Source of the DNA: Epiperipatus broadwayi
Taxonomy: Eukaryota > Onychophora > Udeonychophora > Euonychophora > Peripatidae
Assembly (NCBI GenBank): GCA_028023455.1
Contig: JAQFVV010013302.1
Span: 1-64,000 of the forward strand
DNA length: 64,000 nucleotides
Direction of reading: 5' to 3'
The position numbers were made by a program, and so were the translations under genes. Positions 60,045 to 64,000 of the stretch are shown in pieces. Numbering within the stretch: the first letter of the stretch is position 1; every line of letters begins with the position of its first letter. The notes beneath the pieces are model-generated. The model did no database searches, was not told the origin of the DNA, and worked only from the letters and a program-made list of their open reading frames with translations.

Positions 60045-61776
60045 GAATCCTACTTTTTTAAAATTAGGTTCAAATGAAGTCATATATAATCTCAAAACAG
60101 GAGCAATGTCAAGCTTATTGTGATATTTATTTTTAATATACACATAAGATAAGAATGGCTTTTCATCAAGCTCTGTGTTCATGAAAGGTAATAATCATTT
60201 TATTATTTTATCAATGAGATCCTGGTACTCCTCTTTCACTGCTATCCAGAAATGAATGACATTTATTTTTCTTTAAAATCAGATTGGAAAGAAAAATCAA
60301 TAAATGGTTTAATCTTTTTTTCTTCAGACAATGATAGTTTTTCAGCTTGTTGAAAAAAAAATTCATATTGGTCTTGTTTGATACATGGTTCCCCAAAATC
60401 CTTCTTGAACATAGTCTCAATTTTGTCAGACACCATAAAGATGGTTATGGAACTGTTCTATAATCCTAAGTTTAGTTTATTTATTTCTAAAAAATATCAG
60501 ATAAGTATGCAAGTTGTTGAAGCCATTCACTTTCATAAAATTTAAAGCTCAACTTAAAAGAATGGTTTCCAAAAACAACTTGAACACATCTCAATTCAAA
60601 CATTCATGTCCTTTTCCTCATGAAAGTCACCTCACTTTTATGTACAAACATAATTTAGTATGGTCACTATTCATCTCTTCACACAGAGATTTGAATAATT
60701 TGGTGTACGTTGAATTGGCCTTAATACAATTAATAACTTTGACAGATTCATTCCTTCAATAAATCTGATAGGGGTTTGGATGTTAGACTTTGTCTGTGAA
60801 CACAGAAATGACTCCAGGCTATGTAGATGCAACCACAAACTTGTTTGTCATCCAGATGTATATTTTCCACTACCTATGCAAACACCACAGTACTTAACCC
60901 AATCAATTTCTTTTTCACTGAAATAACAATGAGTGATGTTAAATAGGTCCTTTTATTTCCATCTTTCAGTGAGAGAGTAGCAAAGTAAAAGATTTTCTTC
61001 AAGCATGGTATCATTTAAAAATCTTACAATAACAAGAAAACTTGGCAGATTGGAAATATCAGTCCTTTCACCCCCCCCCCTTGTAAGAAAAAGACTTTTT
61101 GTTTTCAATTACTACAGATTAAATATCATCAGACATGTTCTTAATTCTCTAAAAACTGAATTGTTAGAGAAGGTAATATTGTTAAGTTTTCCGACATAAT
61201 TTTCACTGAATATACACTGAACCACATCTTTGATACAAGAAGATATCAAATTTTTAATGATTTTATGTTTTTTTATCACTTTTGGCAATAGAAAATAATC
61301 TGTATAATTCTTTAACTGCATTCTCATTGACTTTGTTTACATATAAGAAATAAAAAGTTAGATTAGAGTCATTTGATAGTCATTGGAAAAAATGAATATC
61401 TTTTTGTTTATAAATTAGATGTATTGTCTCTAAATGGTGCAACAGTAAAAATGGTTTCATACTATTGTTAGATAACATCTCTCCACAAATAATGCACAGT
61501 GGTTTTAGACAGTCATCTTCCATGAAAGAACATGCATATCTTAAATATTCAACAGAATATTTTCTCTTCTTTAGTGGAACACTGATGTCTTGAGTTTTTT
61601 TTAATAGTGTTAACTTTACCTTTTGCAAGAACAGGCTTATCAGTAACTGCACCATCATCTCCTTGCACTTGTAAATCATCAGACTGTTTTGAAGTACCTG
61701 CAATTGTCAACTTAGTAGATTGAATTTCTATAGTAACTGCAACCCTCTTAAGAGTTCCAGTTTTCAACACATCCAT
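60045..61776 (-). pseudogene. hAT (Buster/ZBED5-like) transposase relic
   Basis: Read on the minus strand. The N-terminus MDVLKTGTLKRVAV (61776) is followed, after a frameshift in a T/A run near 61595, by a BED-type zinc finger: KRKYSVEYLRYACSF, then Cys-x2-Cys and a distal His-x4-His within LKPLCIICGEML...HHLETIH. Next come VVQCIFSENYVGKLNNITFS (about 61230), LCEEMNSDHTKLCL with an interrupted VRWLS-like motif (about 60640), LNLGL, and the hAT dimerisation end FWIAVKEEYQDL...LLPFMNTELDEKPFLS...NKYHNKLD...FEPNF (about 60240-60050). The same order is known in ZBED5-type hAT transposases. At least two frameshifts and several stops show it is dead. It lies inside matching hAT termini, so it is an element protein, not a domesticated gene. 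Confidence 0.88.
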
Positions 61777-62192
61777 TTTGAGGTATAAAACAATATCAAT
61801 AGAAAGTTACTCACATCAATGAAAAATAGATAAAAACTTCAAATTAAGCACTCATAAAACAGAAATAATATAGTTGATACATACTACTCACTTGATGCTT
61901 AATCAAATACTAAAATGATAGACTGCTTTTAATCAGAGTACCAGATTTAGCAAAGAGGAGTATGACATATATACAATCACATGATATGACTAGTGGTGGA
62001 CAGGTGCAGTGACAACTTTCTCATAAGTTCTTTTTTGTAAACCAAACACTACAATTTTGTTTTTGGATTTTATTTTTAACTTCTTTTTCTATATTTTCTA
62101 CCATTACCACTATTATTTTTATATACCCCCAATCAGTCCACCATGTACCCCAAGGGTACCCATACCACAGATTCGGAACTGTTGCACTATAG

Positions 62193-63439
62193 AATGATGG
62201 GGACATGAGGGTTAAATGATTGACACAATTTAACTTATATTTCTCTTTATATTTCTAATTGGTCATATTATCTACAGTTACAATTTATTTGACACACCAA
62301 TTTCTTGACAGTATTCTTGTTCATATCACCTTCTATTACAATATATAATCTAAACAAAAGTACTTTATCAAATTTAATGTATTTATTTTAGACAAACTAA
62401 CTTCCATTATTTTAAAGTAACATATATAGATTTAACTTCTGACATTATTGTAAATAATATAAGAGAGACTAAGGTAAAAAATTAATTTAAGAAACCACTT
62501 TTAATGTGTTAGTGTTATAATCATGGTAATTAAAAAATAATATTTTATCATTAAAAATCCCATTTTTTCTTATTTTATTATTGAGAAAGATCAAACAGGT
62601 TTGTTTTACTATGCCATGTAATAAATCAGAGAACCAGTAGTATTCATATTAGCAAAAAATAGGCTTTAAAACTTTTTAACAGTAAAATGTTATGGTAAAA
62701 ATATACTTGATTTTTTTTAAAAAAATAAGTTTATAGTTATTAACTAAAATTGCCATTAGATAATTGACTATACATAAGTGGATATATTGTTTATGTATAT
62801 ATAAAACTCTTAAAAACAAATTTTAAAAACAATCTATAGACTTTTTTTTTTTTGACATTCTCAATAATCATCAATTGTTAACTTATATCACATATAACTG
62901 TTGAGAACATAGTAAAGTGATTAGATTATAGCTAAATACAAAAATGTTATTAATCAATAAGAAAGAAATCATTAATCAGGGGATCACTTCAAATTGATTC
63001 TGGGAAGAGTTGCAAAAGTCCTATAAATCATTGTTTTATGTATGGAAGCATTTTTTAAAAATAAAGATGAGATTTGTTCAATGGATGATACTGAAAAAGT
63101 TAACAATACTATGGACAGCAAAAAAAGGAATCGATACTCAGCCAAAAAAGCATAAATAATGTGGTTAATTAAAATGAACCTACCTTCTTTACATTACAAG
63201 ATCATTTAATTTGTTAAAAATATTTATAATTCTCAAAAAAGATGAAAGAAAAAGTGGCTGGATAATAAAAGCAATTAAATGAAAGGATTTTATTAAAATG
63301 CAGCTTATAAAATCAAATAATATCGTACTGACGTTTGAAATCGGCAACTAATTCATCGTGTTATATTCATTTAATTTTTTCAGTACGCCCAATTTATTTT
63401 TAAGTAAAGTTAATCTACTTGGAAATATTTTTTCTAGTT
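62193..63439. other. No gene recognised
   Basis: A+T-rich DNA without supported features. Confidence 0.5.
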
Positions 63440-63541
63440 TACTTATTCATGTGTGAAAACATCGGCCGGGAAGCGAACCCGCAAACCGAGGACAACTGCT
63501 TGTAAGGCAGCTGTGCTGACCACTCGACCACCAACGCTTAC
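63440..63541 (-). repeat. tRNA-derived SINE, copy 4 (best-preserved head)
   Basis: Minus strand: acceptor-like GCGTTGG, A-box TGGTCGAGTGGTCAGC, anticodon arm GCTGC-CTTACAA-GCAGT, B-box GGTTCGCTTCC and 3' acceptor-like CCGATGT, which can pair with GCGTTGG with G-U wobbles. The long stretch between anticodon and T arms is unlike an ordinary short-variable-loop tRNA. Tail TCACACATGAATAAGTAAAC. A SINE head close to its tRNA parent. Confidence 0.75.
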
Positions 63542-64000
63542 AAACTATCTTAACATACATAATACCTACGTTAAGCTACAGACTTTTAATAAAAATGAAA
63601 ATTAATCATGACTTATAAAATCCAAATTGTAGAGATAATTTTAAATTTATACAATACCTATTTTATTTTTTATATCACTTTGATTCTAGAGAAGAAGTTA
63701 AGAGATAAAGTATTCATTTTTCTTTCTTTTTTTTAATAATAATATGTTTCTTTCTCCATTAGTTGTTGCTATAGAAATTAGTATCTTCAATAAATCATTC
63801 ATTCAGCGTATAATCAAAATTACATTTTATTTAAGATAAAATATTTTGTTTTCATTTATTTGTTTTTTTTAATGAAAAAATAATTTTTAACATGGATGTT
63901 AATTTTTTCTCTTTCAATAAAAAATTAATTATATATAGAATGCCAAATGAATACAAAAAAAATATGTACACATTTTTGTATATATAAACACTTAGTCATT
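63542..64000. other. No gene recognised
   Basis: A+T-rich DNA to the end of the window. Confidence 0.5.

Larger units (their letters stand above)
59646..62184 (-). mobile_element. Decayed autonomous hAT (Buster/ZBED5-like) element, 2.54 kb
   Basis: Left end CAGCAGATACCAATC and right end GATTCGGAACTGTTG are imperfect inverted repeats. The 8-bp duplications CACTAGAG (59638-59645) and CACTATAG (62185-62192) differ by one base. A minus-strand transposase relic fills the interior and a family A fragment was inserted near the left end. Termini, duplication and protein agree on hAT. Confidence 0.88.

Noticed and set aside
63463-63541. Functional tRNA gene
   Set aside because: Repeated elsewhere with the same tail, and the region between anticodon and T arms does not give a standard tRNA; a SINE head fits better.
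1-64000. CRISPR array or bacterial operon
   Set aside because: No regular direct repeats with unique spacers, no operon-like gene packing; the sequence is eukaryotic repeat-rich DNA.

Overview
The window is strongly A+T-rich eukaryotic DNA, and almost everything recognisable in it is a transposable element or a relic of one. I found no convincing host protein-coding exon, rRNA or ordinary tRNA gene. The mixture points to an invertebrate animal: an endonuclease-bearing Penelope-like element (PLE), BED-finger hAT (Buster/ZBED5-like) transposase relics, two LINE types, short tRNA-like SINEs and many fold-back repeats. I cannot name the species; a mollusc or other spiralian is only a guess.

Layout. 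1-10 kb: mostly unannotatable DNA, a G+C-richer patch near 1.4 kb, one SINE, two family A repeats and a palindromic MITE. 10-16 kb: a perfect 85-bp-arm palindrome, a MITE and a non-autonomous hAT with exact 8-bp target duplications, then a 2.45-kb element with ~535-bp inverted arms. 17-21 kb: copies of repeat families A, B and D and a separate three-way-junction candidate. 23.4-28.6 kb: a decayed LINE (gag-like region, AP endonuclease, reverse transcriptase) carrying a nested family B copy. 29-36 kb: a long-TIR fold-back element, family C, and a family A copy split by a 2.16-kb LTR-like element. 37 kb: a hAT transposase relic. 39.3-42.6 kb: a PLE in partial-then-full tandem; its reverse transcriptase/GIY-YIG frame is broken by one TGA only. 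42.7-46 kb: RTE-type LINE tail, a second non-autonomous hAT and the best family B copy. 48-59 kb: a TIR element, more A, C and D copies, a PLE tail and a SINE. 59.6-62.2 kb: a nearly full-length dead hAT element with terminal repeats and an 8-bp duplication, then a terminal SINE.

Main discovery. Four unrelated-looking repeat families (A, B, C, D) each carry a hammerhead-ribozyme core: CUGANGA, a short stem II, GAAA, a very short self-complementary stem III, then UH and a stem I partner. Several copies keep every core base, and stem changes are compensated between copies. Families A and B show 9-14-bp target duplications, and family A copies share one end while the other end varies. This is what retrozyme-like elements mobilised by a PLE-type reverse transcriptase would look like, and a recently active PLE lies in the same window. 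Cleavage, circular RNA and mobilisation are inference.
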